This document shows, piece by piece, positions 42,514 to 49,818 of a stretch of DNA of 52,186 nucleotides. The number at the start of each line of letters is the position of its first letter. Position 1 is the stretch's first letter. The translations under genes were made by a program, and so were the position numbers. This stretch comes from Bacteroidota bacterium (GTDB taxonomy: Bacteria; Bacteroidota; Bacteroidia; Cytophagales; Cyclobacteriaceae): assembly GCA_027593175.1 (NCBI GenBank), contig JAQCJI010000010.1:1-52186 (forward strand), in the 5' to 3' direction. The notes under the pieces are model-generated. The model made no database searches and was not told the origin of the DNA. It was given only the letters and a program-made list of their open reading frames with translations.

Positions 42514-42894
42514 ATGGGATTATTTTCAGCTCTTTTAGGAAACGCTGGCGCAGTGAGCCAGGAAGAATTACTTAAAAAATACGATCAGTTGCTCACCGAA
42601 GGGGAGCAGTTTGAACTAGGATTCAAGCTGGTACGAGACACCTTTATCTTTACCAACAAGCGATTGATTTTGGTCGATATTCAAGGCCTCACGGGTAGTA
42701 AAACCGAATACACCTCTGTTGCTTACAAAAGCATTTCTCGTTTTAGTGTGGAAACTGCCGGCACCTTTGATTTGGATGCGGAGTTAAAAATCTGGGTTTC
42801 CAGTGAAGTGCACCCAAGCATCAAAAAACAGTTCAACAAGTCAGTTAATGTTTACGAGGTGCAGCGGGTACTGGCGCATCATGTACTGAAGTAA
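42514..42894 (+). CDS. Bacterial PH domain protein
   Basis: 126 residues from the ATG at 42514, the usual start (MGLFSALLGNAGAVSQEEL); eight codons upstream in frame are ignored. The pattern RDTFIFTNKRLILVDIQGLTGSKTEY and SISRFSVETAGTFDLDAELKIWVS is that of bacterial PH domain proteins, which form small beta-sandwich rings. It has no signal peptide. Its function is not known. Confidence 0.88.
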   Translation: MGLFSALLGNAGAVSQEELLKKYDQLLTEGEQFELGFKLVRDTFIFTNKRLILVDIQGLTGSKTEYTSVAYKSISRFSVETAGTFDLDAELKIWVSSEVHPSIKKQFNKSVNVYEVQRVLAHHVLK

Positions 42895-43013
42895 GTTCAA
42901 AAGGAGCCACAAGGTCAAGCTCTTCGCCTCAATTATCGCAGTGTTTTGCATCTTTCGTCCGTAGGGGGAGCATAAATAATTAACGATTAAACTAATTACA
43001 GAGTAACTGTTAT

Positions 43014-43322
43014 TTATTTGTCCACCGTGTTGGACCATTTCCCAATGGCTTCAAAAACTTCATTAAGGCCATTGGCCTTATCAGTCAACGAGTATTCTAC
43101 TCGAGGCGGAATCTCCTCAAACTGCTTTCGAATAATCAGTTTGTCCTTTTCGAGTCCCTTTAATTGATCAGTAAGTACTTTTCTCGAAACTCCTTCAACA
43201 ATTTGATGGATTTTGCCAAAACGTAGTGAGCCATTCTTTCGAATCGCATTCAGAATTGGAAGTTTCCATTTGCCTCCAATCTGCTCAGTAAAATTTAGAA
43301 CAGGGCATTTTTCATTTTTCAT
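43014..43322 (-). CDS. HxlR-family transcriptional regulator
   Basis: 102 residues. A winged helix-turn-helix of the HxlR type: CPVLNFTEQIGGKWKLPILNAI at the N-terminus, with the conserved Cys at residue 6 used by redox-sensing members, and LRFGKIHQIVEGVSRKVLTDQLKGLEKDKLI as the recognition region. The HxlR family often senses thiol stress or aldehydes. It is divergent from the mini-CDGSH/DoxX pair, and the shared 111-nt gap carries repeated GTTACC/GGTAAC half-sites, so autoregulation and control of the pair are likely. Confidence 0.9.
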   Translation of the reverse strand: MKNEKCPVLNFTEQIGGKWKLPILNAIRKNGSLRFGKIHQIVEGVSRKVLTDQLKGLEKDKLIIRKQFEEIPPRVEYSLTDKANGLNEVFEAIGKWSNTVDK

Positions 43323-43332
43323 GGTGGGCCTA

Positions 43333-43394
43333 GTTACTTAGTTGTTACCACTAATTGATAGTTACCTTTTGGTAACTTGTTTCTTTTTGTAACC
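43333..43394. promoter_or_regulatory. Operator cluster for the HxlR regulator (GTTACC/GGTAAC sites)
   Basis: A perfect inverted repeat GTTACCTTTTGGTAAC lies at 43361-43376. Further half-sites are GTTAC (43333), GTTACCA (43344) and GTAACC (43389). The last overlaps a TTTTG that could be the -33 element for a near-consensus -7 box TAAATTTC (43413-43420) before the CDGSH gene. Confidence 0.65.
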
Positions 43395-43433
43395 AAAGTT
43401 AATCCTATTGGATAAATTTCAAATCATTCCCAT

Positions 43434-43541
43434 ATGAAAAACGAAAGACCAAAATGCGGTTGTGGAAACACCTCTGATCCAAACGGATATTGTGACGGTT
43501 CACATTTAAAAAATTCTAAACCAACTTATCGACGACCATGA
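43434..43541 (+). CDS. Mini CDGSH iron-sulfur protein (35 residues)
   Basis: A 35-residue frame, MKNERPKCGCGNTSDPNGYC-DGSH and a short basic tail. The 2Fe-2S ligands are Cys8, Cys10, Cys20 and His24 in CGCGNTSDPNGYCDGSH. One extra residue stands between Thr13 and Cys20 compared with the standard CDGSH pattern. Its stop overlaps the DoxX start (ATGA), so the two are coupled. It lies divergent from the HxlR gene. CDGSH clusters are redox-active and labile. Its small size makes it easy to miss in annotation. Confidence 0.85.
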   Translation: MKNERPKCGCGNTSDPNGYCDGSHLKNSKPTYRRP

Positions 43542-43918
43542 AAGAACGTGTAGTAAAAATTATCCGTGTATTGCTTGCCCTAATCCTCATTATTTTTGGA
43601 CTAAATAAGTTTTTAAACTTCATGCCCCTTCCTCCCATGCCTGAGCCAGCTCAAGCCTTTATGGGAGCATTAATTGAAACAGGCTACCTGATGGTGATTG
43701 TTGCCATCGTTGAGATCATTGCTGGGATATTTCTCCTAATTAACCGGTATTCAGCCTTCATGTTAATCCTTATTTTCCCTATTTTAGTAAATGCATTACT
43801 GTTCCACCTTTTTCTTGATTTAAAGGGAATAGGAGGAGCACTGCTTACTATTTCTTTGACTATTTTCTTGATGGTAAAGGCCTTTGATACCTACAAAATT
43901 CTTTTATCGAAGTCTTAA
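43538..43918 (+). CDS. DoxX-like membrane protein
   Basis: 126 residues with four transmembrane helices: about 8-26, 45-66, 72-92 and 98-118. The FGLNKFLNFMPLPPMPEPAQAF region after the first helix is typical of the DoxX family in Bacteroidota. DoxX-type proteins are linked to membrane redox or thiol-stress complexes in other bacteria. It overlaps the CDGSH gene by 4 nt and faces a bidirectional terminator downstream. Confidence 0.88.
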   Translation: MKERVVKIIRVLLALILIIFGLNKFLNFMPLPPMPEPAQAFMGALIETGYLMVIVAIVEIIAGIFLLINRYSAFMLILIFPILVNALLFHLFLDLKGIGGALLTISLTIFLMVKAFDTYKILLSKS

Positions 43919-43980
43919 CACCTTCACTTATTTATCAAGCTTAAACTGCCACTTTACTCAAAAGAGGGAGCCAAACTAGA

Positions 43981-44013
43981 AAAGCCATACGCAGAAGCGA
44001 ATGGCTTTTTCGT
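43981..44013. terminator. Bidirectional terminator between doxX and the NagZ-like gene
   Basis: AAAAGCCAT/ATGGCTTTT with an inner CGC/GCG stem and an AGAA tetraloop, separated by an A-A mismatch. U runs appear in both directions. Confidence 0.85.
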
Positions 44014-44040
44014 TGTCATCAATCGCAGCAAAAAGCCTCT

Positions 44041-45540
44041 TTAGTTTCCGTTCAAAACTTCTGCAGTACGGACCTGGGTTTCGGTAAACCCTTGGTAGGC
44101 ACAGACTACCGCCTCAAAATCGGAGAGCTTGCCCAGGTGTTTGAGTGCCAAAGGATTCCCAAAATGAACCAGGATGCAGGGCTTGGTTCTCGCCAATTCT
44201 CGGATTTCATCCAAGACGGTTTGCTCCATACCAAATTGATTCAAGGGCTTGTGACTAGGCACAAATACCGCCAAAATCACTTTCTCTGCCTCTTCGATTG
44301 AGGAGAAAGGAATATCCAACTGCAGAGAAAAGATACTTGGACTAGCCGTAAAAAATTCCCTGTAACCCAGTTTTCCTGCTTTTGCTAACTCCTGGAGTTT
44401 TGCCGAATCAATTGCCCCATACATCTCCGAAACATAGTTTTCTGACAAGTCTTTTTGCAGCTTGGAATGGCTTTCCCAATCGAAAGTCGGGACAGCAATC
44501 GGCTGGGTTTCTAGGACGCCCAAACGGGTTTTCAACCCCATCACTTTTTCAAAAACAATATCAATTTCTGAATCTGAGGCATTCTGGGCAATTTTTTCAA
44601 TACCCTCTTTCACATGATCTGAGAAGCAGAGTAGGTCGTTGCCCGCGTGAAAAGCCTGCCATTCCAATTCCCCTGGCTCGGGATACAGATTGGCCACAGC
44701 CTTCATATTCAAGGCGTCAGAGATGACAAGTCCTTTGAATCCCATTTCTCCTTTGAGCAAGTCGGTAATCAGTTCGCGGCTGATGCTGGCTGGAATATCT
44801 TTTCCCCCAGTCAGTGCAGGTACAGCCAAGTGTCCCACCATGATTATTTCTACCCCTTGATCGATGCCAACTTGAAATGGAAGTAATTCCTCCGTTTCTA
44901 GTTCTGCTTTGGTTTTATGCAAAATCGGCAAGCCCAGATGCGAGTCGGTTGCCGTATCCCCATGTCCTGGAAAGTGCTTCAAGCAGGCTCCGATTCCAGC
45001 CTTTTTCATTCCTGAATAGGCAGCAAAGGCCAGTTGGGATACCTTTTCAGCCTGATTTCCAAAAGAGCGGTAGCCAATCACCGGATTATCTGGATTCGTA
45101 TTGACGTCTGCGCAAGGGGCAAGGTTGAGGTGAATGCCGGAGCGCTTCATATCCAAGCCCATGCGGAAGCCCACTTCCTCCACCCATGTTGCTGCATCGT
45201 TTTTCAAAGCGCCTAGGGTAATGGCAAAGGGGTATTGGGGTGTTTTTTCGATGCGCATGGCCAAGCCATACTCCCCATCGATGCTGATGAGCAAGGGGAT
45301 GGTGGCCGCCTTCTGGTAGCGGTTGATCAAGCCAATCAATTTTTCAAATGTGCCACTTACATCCAGGACTTCCGCCCGCTTTTCAAAGTTGGCCGCAGCC
45401 GAATGCCTGCTGTGGAAAAAAGTTAGCCCCCCGATTTCCTGTTCGCGAATCAGGGTCTCGATGGCTTTGTAATTTTCTTCCGTATCGTGAAGAAACGCCG
45501 CAGGAGAAAACAGCTGGGCAATTTTTTGATTTTTATTCAT
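44041..45540 (-). CDS. Glycoside hydrolase family 3 beta-N-acetylhexosaminidase (NagZ-like)
   Basis: 499 residues without signal peptide, so cytoplasmic. The GH3 catalytic domain (about 1-340) contains KHFPGHGDTATDSH, the mobile loop with the catalytic His/Asp dyad of NagZ-type enzymes, and the nucleophile Asp in VISDALNMKAV. The C-terminal 150 residues form a second domain, as in Bacteroidota paralogues. NagZ releases GlcNAc from muropeptide-derived GlcNAc-anhydroMurNAc. It is the last gene of the recycling operon, 113 nt after the AmpG-like permease gene. Confidence 0.92.
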   Translation of the reverse strand: MNKNQKIAQLFSPAAFLHDTEENYKAIETLIREQEIGGLTFFHSRHSAAANFEKRAEVLDVSGTFEKLIGLINRYQKAATIPLLISIDGEYGLAMRIEKTPQYPFAITLGALKNDAATWVEEVGFRMGLDMKRSGIHLNLAPCADVNTNPDNPVIGYRSFGNQAEKVSQLAFAAYSGMKKAGIGACLKHFPGHGDTATDSHLGLPILHKTKAELETEELLPFQVGIDQGVEIIMVGHLAVPALTGGKDIPASISRELITDLLKGEMGFKGLVISDALNMKAVANLYPEPGELEWQAFHAGNDLLCFSDHVKEGIEKIAQNASDSEIDIVFEKVMGLKTRLGVLETQPIAVPTFDWESHSKLQKDLSENYVSEMYGAIDSAKLQELAKAGKLGYREFFTASPSIFSLQLDIPFSSIEEAEKVILAVFVPSHKPLNQFGMEQTVLDEIRELARTKPCILVHFGNPLALKHLGKLSDFEAVVCAYQGFTETQVRTAEVLNGN

Positions 45541-45625
45541 CGGCTGATTGTACTACTGCAAAATTGAATGATTAAGAAAATAAGGGGTTGCAATGTGGGA
45601 AGTAACCTTAACGCTACTCATCCCC

Positions 45626-45656
45626 CCGTATATCGTATTTCGTACCTCGTACCTCA
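45626..45656. repeat. GTAC-rich repeat copy at the 3' end of the AmpG-like gene
   Basis: CGTATTTCGTACCTCGTAC at 45634-45652 matches 4879-4897 at 18 of 19 bases. It abuts, and slightly overlaps, the stop codon of the permease gene (45654-45656). Confidence 0.6.
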
Positions 45657-46916
45657 AGAAATCTTCTTTCCAAACTCCCTCGGATACTTTACTACATACG
45701 CCATCACAAATCCTGGAATCGTAGCGATCACCACCCAAACGAAAAATCCGGGATAGCCGAGCCACTGCTGCACGTAGCCGCTGAGCATGCCAGGAAGCAT
45801 CATTCCCATGGCCATAAATCCTGTGGCGAGGGCGTAATGAGCTGTTTTGAAAATTCCTTCTGCCAGAAACAGTAAAAACACCATAAAGGCAGCAAAGCCA
45901 AAACCATAGCCTAGCTGCTCAATCACGACCACCAAGGCCGCAAAGTAGACGTTGTCCGGTTGAACCCATGCCAAAAAAACGTAGCCGATATTCGGAGCGT
46001 TAATCGCAAAAGCCATGGGCATCATCCACTTGCCCAATCCATCACGAGAGATGAAGATGCCGCCCGAGATCCCGCCAATCAATAAGGCAATCACCCCAAG
46101 CGTACCGTATATAAATCCTACCTCGGTGGTACTTAAACCCAAGCCATCTGATGCTCGCTCATCCAAAAAGAAGGGAGAGGCCATCTTCACGAGTTGTGAT
46201 TCTCCCAAGCGGTAGAGAAGGACAAAGCCCAGGGATAGACCTATATTTTTTTTAGTAAAAAAGGTGGAAAACACCTTCCCATAACTGGGTTGATCTTCTT
46301 TGGCGATGCGTTCCTCTAGTACCTTGGGCGTAGCGAGGTAATTGATCCCTGTCAGCACCAGCATCAAGCCGCCTACGCCCAACATGGTCCAAGACCAAGC
46401 TTGGGCAGGATCTGCAAATTTCTCTTCTAAAAATCCGGCAATAATCACGATCAAGCCCTGTCCTGTAATCATCCCAACCCGGTAAAAGGTGCTGCGCATC
46501 CCTACAAAGAAACTTTGTTGCTCAGGTTTTAAGGCAATCAAATACAGCCCATCCGAAGCAATGTCGTTGGTGGCTGAGGCAAAGGCTCCCATCCAAAAAA
46601 AAGCGAGCGTGAGCGTGAAAAAATGGGAACTACTCGTAGTCAATCCTACCCCCAAAAATACCAGGGACAGGATAAACTGCATGCTCAAAAACCATTGTTT
46701 TTTGTGACCAAACAGTTCTAGAATTGGGCTCCAAATGGGTTTGATCACCCAAGGCAAGTACAAAAAGGAAGTATACAATCCAATGTCCGCATTGGAGATG
46801 CCCAGGTTTTTGTACATCACGACCGACACCGTAATAATCAGTACATAGGGCACCGATTCGGTGAGGTAGAGGGTAGGAACCCACAGCCAAGGGTTTTTGG
46901 AGGAGCTTTGGGTCAT
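45654..46916 (-). CDS. AmpG-like MFS permease (muropeptide transporter)
   Basis: 420 residues with about twelve transmembrane helices. The N-terminus WVPTLYLTESVPYVLIITVSVVMYKNLG and the WSPILELFGHKKQW segment are of the AmpG/SLC33-like MFS group. The conserved family motif DIASDGLYL near residue 116 is present. AmpG imports GlcNAc-anhydroMurNAc and its peptides into the cytoplasm. Its start overlaps the GNAT gene stop by 4 nt, and its stop abuts a GTAC repeat. Context with amidase, GHL10 and NagZ makes a muropeptide substrate likely. Confidence 0.88.
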   Translation of the reverse strand: MTQSSSKNPWLWVPTLYLTESVPYVLIITVSVVMYKNLGISNADIGLYTSFLYLPWVIKPIWSPILELFGHKKQWFLSMQFILSLVFLGVGLTTSSSHFFTLTLAFFWMGAFASATNDIASDGLYLIALKPEQQSFFVGMRSTFYRVGMITGQGLIVIIAGFLEEKFADPAQAWSWTMLGVGGLMLVLTGINYLATPKVLEERIAKEDQPSYGKVFSTFFTKKNIGLSLGFVLLYRLGESQLVKMASPFFLDERASDGLGLSTTEVGFIYGTLGVIALLIGGISGGIFISRDGLGKWMMPMAFAINAPNIGYVFLAWVQPDNVYFAALVVVIEQLGYGFGFAAFMVFLLFLAEGIFKTAHYALATGFMAMGMMLPGMLSGYVQQWLGYPGFFVWVVIATIPGFVMAYVVKYPREFGKKIS

Positions 46917-47392
46917 GGTTTGCGAAGTAAGTGTTGGTAGATGCTGATTTCTGAACCTTCGATGATTTTTGCACCAACAGCCTTTTCATAGAACTCCGCT
47001 GGTCCCACGCCGCCAATAATGGCGTAGGCATAGCCTAGTTCACGCATGGATTCTAGGGATTTGAGGAGTAGGAGTTTGCCGATGCCTTTGCCTCGTTCAG
47101 ACTCCAAGGTCCCCGTAGGGCCAAAAAAATTCCGCGCCGTACTTTCGTAGCAAGCAAAGCCCAAGAGTTCATTTTCCCGTTGCGCAATCCAACAGGATAC
47201 GGGCTGTCGAGAAAAGGCTACCCCAACCTCGGATTTCCAGTAGGCACCAAATTCGTTCAGGACCCAGTCAGCAACCAGGTGTTTCTCAGGTGCAATGGCT
47301 CGTCGCACCACAATTTTTTCCTTCTCTAGTAGTTTTTGCTCTAGTTCCGTTCCTGAAGGAAGTTCTAGCAGCCGAACAAGCATGTCTTTCAT
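46913..47392 (-). CDS. GNAT family N-acetyltransferase in the peptidoglycan recycling operon
   Basis: 159 residues. The acetyl-CoA binding loop RGKGIGKLL (near residues 98-106) and the GNAT C-terminal stretch AIIGGVGPAEFYEKAVGAKII are clear. The N-terminal part (about 1-60) is a substrate domain of unknown specificity. It overlaps its neighbours by 4 nt on both sides, between the GHL10 hydrolase and AmpG genes. A role in acetylating an amino sugar or peptide released during wall recycling is a guess from position. Confidence 0.85.
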   Translation of the reverse strand: MKDMLVRLLELPSGTELEQKLLEKEKIVVRRAIAPEKHLVADWVLNEFGAYWKSEVGVAFSRQPVSCWIAQRENELLGFACYESTARNFFGPTGTLESERGKGIGKLLLLKSLESMRELGYAYAIIGGVGPAEFYEKAVGAKIIEGSEISIYQHLLRKP

Positions 47393-49020
47393 GGTCGGGT
47401 AGTTTTAGTAAGTTGCACCACTTGACTTTCGATGATTCTTCCAAAGCTATCCACCCAGCGGATAGCCAGGTAATTGCTGTTTAGCTGGGGTAGATCCAAG
47501 CTGGATTTTTGATTAGTTCCTACCCACAACTTATGTATTGGAGCAAGATGCAGGCTATTCAGGTCATTCCCACCCTGTACCAATGCATAGCGAATTGCGG
47601 GATCTAGGCCCTTTTCAAGATGCATTTTTATTTTTTCAGGGTAGCCCAGCAGGTCCACGACTACCGGAAGGGTAATACTTAGTGGGGTTTTAGGTTCAAA
47701 AGCGGGAGGCAAGACTAGACGTTCGTATACCTCCTTTTTGAGGAGCTGCGCGATGTCCTGGTTTTTGGTATAGATAGACCGTGCTGAGAAAAATGCATTT
47801 CCTTGGATCTGAGGGAGGGTTCTACCGTAGTGAACCTGAGTTATAAGTTCCTTGGGCTCCTTCCAGGCTGCATCAGAGTCTTCCCTAATTTTATAAGGTC
47901 CATTGCCGAGATAAACAGGCACCCCATAGCTGTTATTGGACCACCAGTCGGCTAGGATACGGTGGGAAGCCAGGCGGTGCTCCATGCTCCAGTAGAGCTG
48001 TGGGATTAGGTAATCGATCCAACCATTTTTCATCCAGAGCAATACATCTGCAAAGAGGTCGTCGTAATTGGTTTGTCCTGCTTGCGTAGGCGAACCTTTG
48101 GGATCCTTACTTTGGTTTCTCCAAACCCCAAAAGGAGAGATTCCAAACTGAACCCATGGTTTTTTGCTTTTGATGGTTTCGCTGAGGGCCAAGATTAGTT
48201 CGTCTACATTCGCCCTTCTCCAGTCTTCTTTGGACTGCCCCGGTTCTTTGTAAGCAGCATAAGAGGCCTGATCTGGGAACTCCACATTGGGCTCTCGGTA
48301 GGGATAGAAATAATCGTCAAAATGGATTGCATCGATGGGGTAGTTTTCTACCACCTCGGAAATTATACGAAGCAAATGGGCTTTCACCTCAGGCAAACCT
48401 GGGTCGTAATACCACTTGGTTCCATATTTGAGCATCCAGTTGCGGTGCTTGTGAAAGTCATGGTTGGGGTTCAGCCCGGCAGTATTCAGATCCATGCTTG
48501 CCCGGTAGGGATTGAGCCAAGCATGGAATTCTAGACCGTGCTGGTGGGCCTCCTCGATCATCCAAGTCAGTGGATCCTCTTTTGTTTTGGGTGCGGTCCC
48601 CTGTTGCCCAGTAAGGTATTTGGACCAAGGAGCCAATTTGGTAGGGTAGAAGGCATCACCGGCAGTACGAATTTGAACGATGATGGCATTGAAATGCAAT
48701 CCTTTATAGTAATCTAGAAGTGCCAGATAGTCCTTTTTTTGCTTTTCCCAAGAATCTGTTCCAGAAACGGGCCAGTCAATATTTACTACCGTGGCAATCC
48801 AAACTCCTCGGAACTCCCGAGGGATTTCGGGTAGGGAATGGGATACCTTTACAAATGAGGCAGGACTAGCTTCTACAGAATAAAATTGGTTTTTAGCAGC
48901 AGTATTTGATGCCGGTGCAGCATTTTTTGATAAAAGTGGATCCAGCTGCTGGGCGGGACTAGAAACCCAGATAAAAAGGGCAAGTAGGAAGGGGGAGGTA
49001 AACTTTAGGGCCAGGTTCAT
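47389..49020 (-). CDS. GHL10 family glycoside hydrolase (YngK/DigH-like), secreted
   Basis: 543 residues with a signal peptide ending SSPAQ (residues 1-24). The TIM-barrel catalytic region (about 67-390) has the family segments EIPREFRGVWIATVVNIDWP, GLHFNAIIVQIRTAGDAFYP, LEFHAWLNPYR and DAIHFDDYFYPY. A beta-type C-terminal domain follows (about 430-540). E. coli DigH, of this family, cleaves glycan strands that have lost their peptides. It lies 7 nt after the amidase gene, which makes that role fit here. Confidence 0.88.
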   Translation of the reverse strand: MNLALKFTSPFLLALFIWVSSPAQQLDPLLSKNAAPASNTAAKNQFYSVEASPASFVKVSHSLPEIPREFRGVWIATVVNIDWPVSGTDSWEKQKKDYLALLDYYKGLHFNAIIVQIRTAGDAFYPTKLAPWSKYLTGQQGTAPKTKEDPLTWMIEEAHQHGLEFHAWLNPYRASMDLNTAGLNPNHDFHKHRNWMLKYGTKWYYDPGLPEVKAHLLRIISEVVENYPIDAIHFDDYFYPYREPNVEFPDQASYAAYKEPGQSKEDWRRANVDELILALSETIKSKKPWVQFGISPFGVWRNQSKDPKGSPTQAGQTNYDDLFADVLLWMKNGWIDYLIPQLYWSMEHRLASHRILADWWSNNSYGVPVYLGNGPYKIREDSDAAWKEPKELITQVHYGRTLPQIQGNAFFSARSIYTKNQDIAQLLKKEVYERLVLPPAFEPKTPLSITLPVVVDLLGYPEKIKMHLEKGLDPAIRYALVQGGNDLNSLHLAPIHKLWVGTNQKSSLDLPQLNSNYLAIRWVDSFGRIIESQVVQLTKTTRP

Positions 49021-49027
49021 CGCACAA

Positions 49028-49696
49028 TTAAAGCATAGGAAGGGGTTTTAGGTTCAGATCAATCAAATTTTTCCGCAATCTATTCATAAATAAATCTCCT
49101 GGATCTGACTTTATGGTTCGGTAGTTGGGGTCCGTCTCTTTCCAAAGATCTGTTTTTTGGAAGCGCTGGTACTCGTGATGTCCAATGACGTAGTCGATAG
49201 GATACTTCCGTTTCAGGTAGCGGATGAGTTTTTCGTTGGCTTCTAGCTGGGCTTTGGTGAGGGGCATATCGTCGCTGCCAATGTTTTCTATACCAATGGC
49301 GAGGTAATTTAGGCCGATCACATGTCGAGCAAAGGTGGTTTCAGGCAATAGCCGAAAAACGGTACCGTCTCGATCAACCAAAAATTGGCTGGAAACATTC
49401 AAATTGCTTGCGCCGATGAGGTCTGCACGTCCTCCCAGCGTGATGGGATTGAATACGTCAAAGGTTACTTCTATAGTTGGAATGGCCGTCCAGTGCACTA
49501 CCACCATTTGGGGCTTGATGGTAGCTGTTGTTTGCACTAAGCCATGCCGCTCCTTGAGGTAGTTGAGGGAAAGCTGCTCCCGTTCTGCATTCCAAGTGAT
49601 GGGCTTGTCAATGATACGAAAAGTTGCTTTTGGGCTGCAAGCAAACAGGCACATGCAGGTCAAAATCCATCGAAAGGGAAGTGTCAATCGGTTCAT
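49028..49696 (-). CDS. N-acetylmuramoyl-L-alanine amidase (Amidase_2), lipoprotein
   Basis: 222 residues from the Met at 49696, chosen because it gives a lipoprotein signal (RWILTCMCLFACSP, lipid Cys near residue 20); the frame is open seven codons upstream. Zinc ligands of the AmpD/PGRP fold are seen: His in MVVVHWTA, His in VIGHHEY and Asp in KSDPGDLF. The Glu in GIENIG is the usual catalytic-region residue. It removes stem peptides from MurNAc. It is the first gene of the operon amidase-GHL10-GNAT-ampG-nagZ. Confidence 0.9.
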   Translation of the reverse strand: MNRLTLPFRWILTCMCLFACSPKATFRIIDKPITWNAEREQLSLNYLKERHGLVQTTATIKPQMVVVHWTAIPTIEVTFDVFNPITLGGRADLIGASNLNVSSQFLVDRDGTVFRLLPETTFARHVIGLNYLAIGIENIGSDDMPLTKAQLEANEKLIRYLKRKYPIDYVIGHHEYQRFQKTDLWKETDPNYRTIKSDPGDLFMNRLRKNLIDLNLKPLPML

Positions 49697-49740
49697 GGTT
49701 TGGGAAAATAAATGCAATCTGTACCAACGACTAAGCTAGC

Positions 49741-49788
49741 TATAAAAAAGGAGGAATGCATCTTGGTTCCCCTAGAAAGTATCCTCCT
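49741..49788 (-). terminator. Probable terminator of the Ldh-type gene
   Basis: AGGAGGA (49788-49782 read on the minus strand) and TCCTCCT (49755-49749), with a 26-nt spacer, are followed by a T-rich run. It lies 31 nt beyond the stop at 49819. Confidence 0.5.
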
Positions 49789-49818
49789 CTCCTAAATCAA
49801 AGGCTTAGGAATGGGTAG

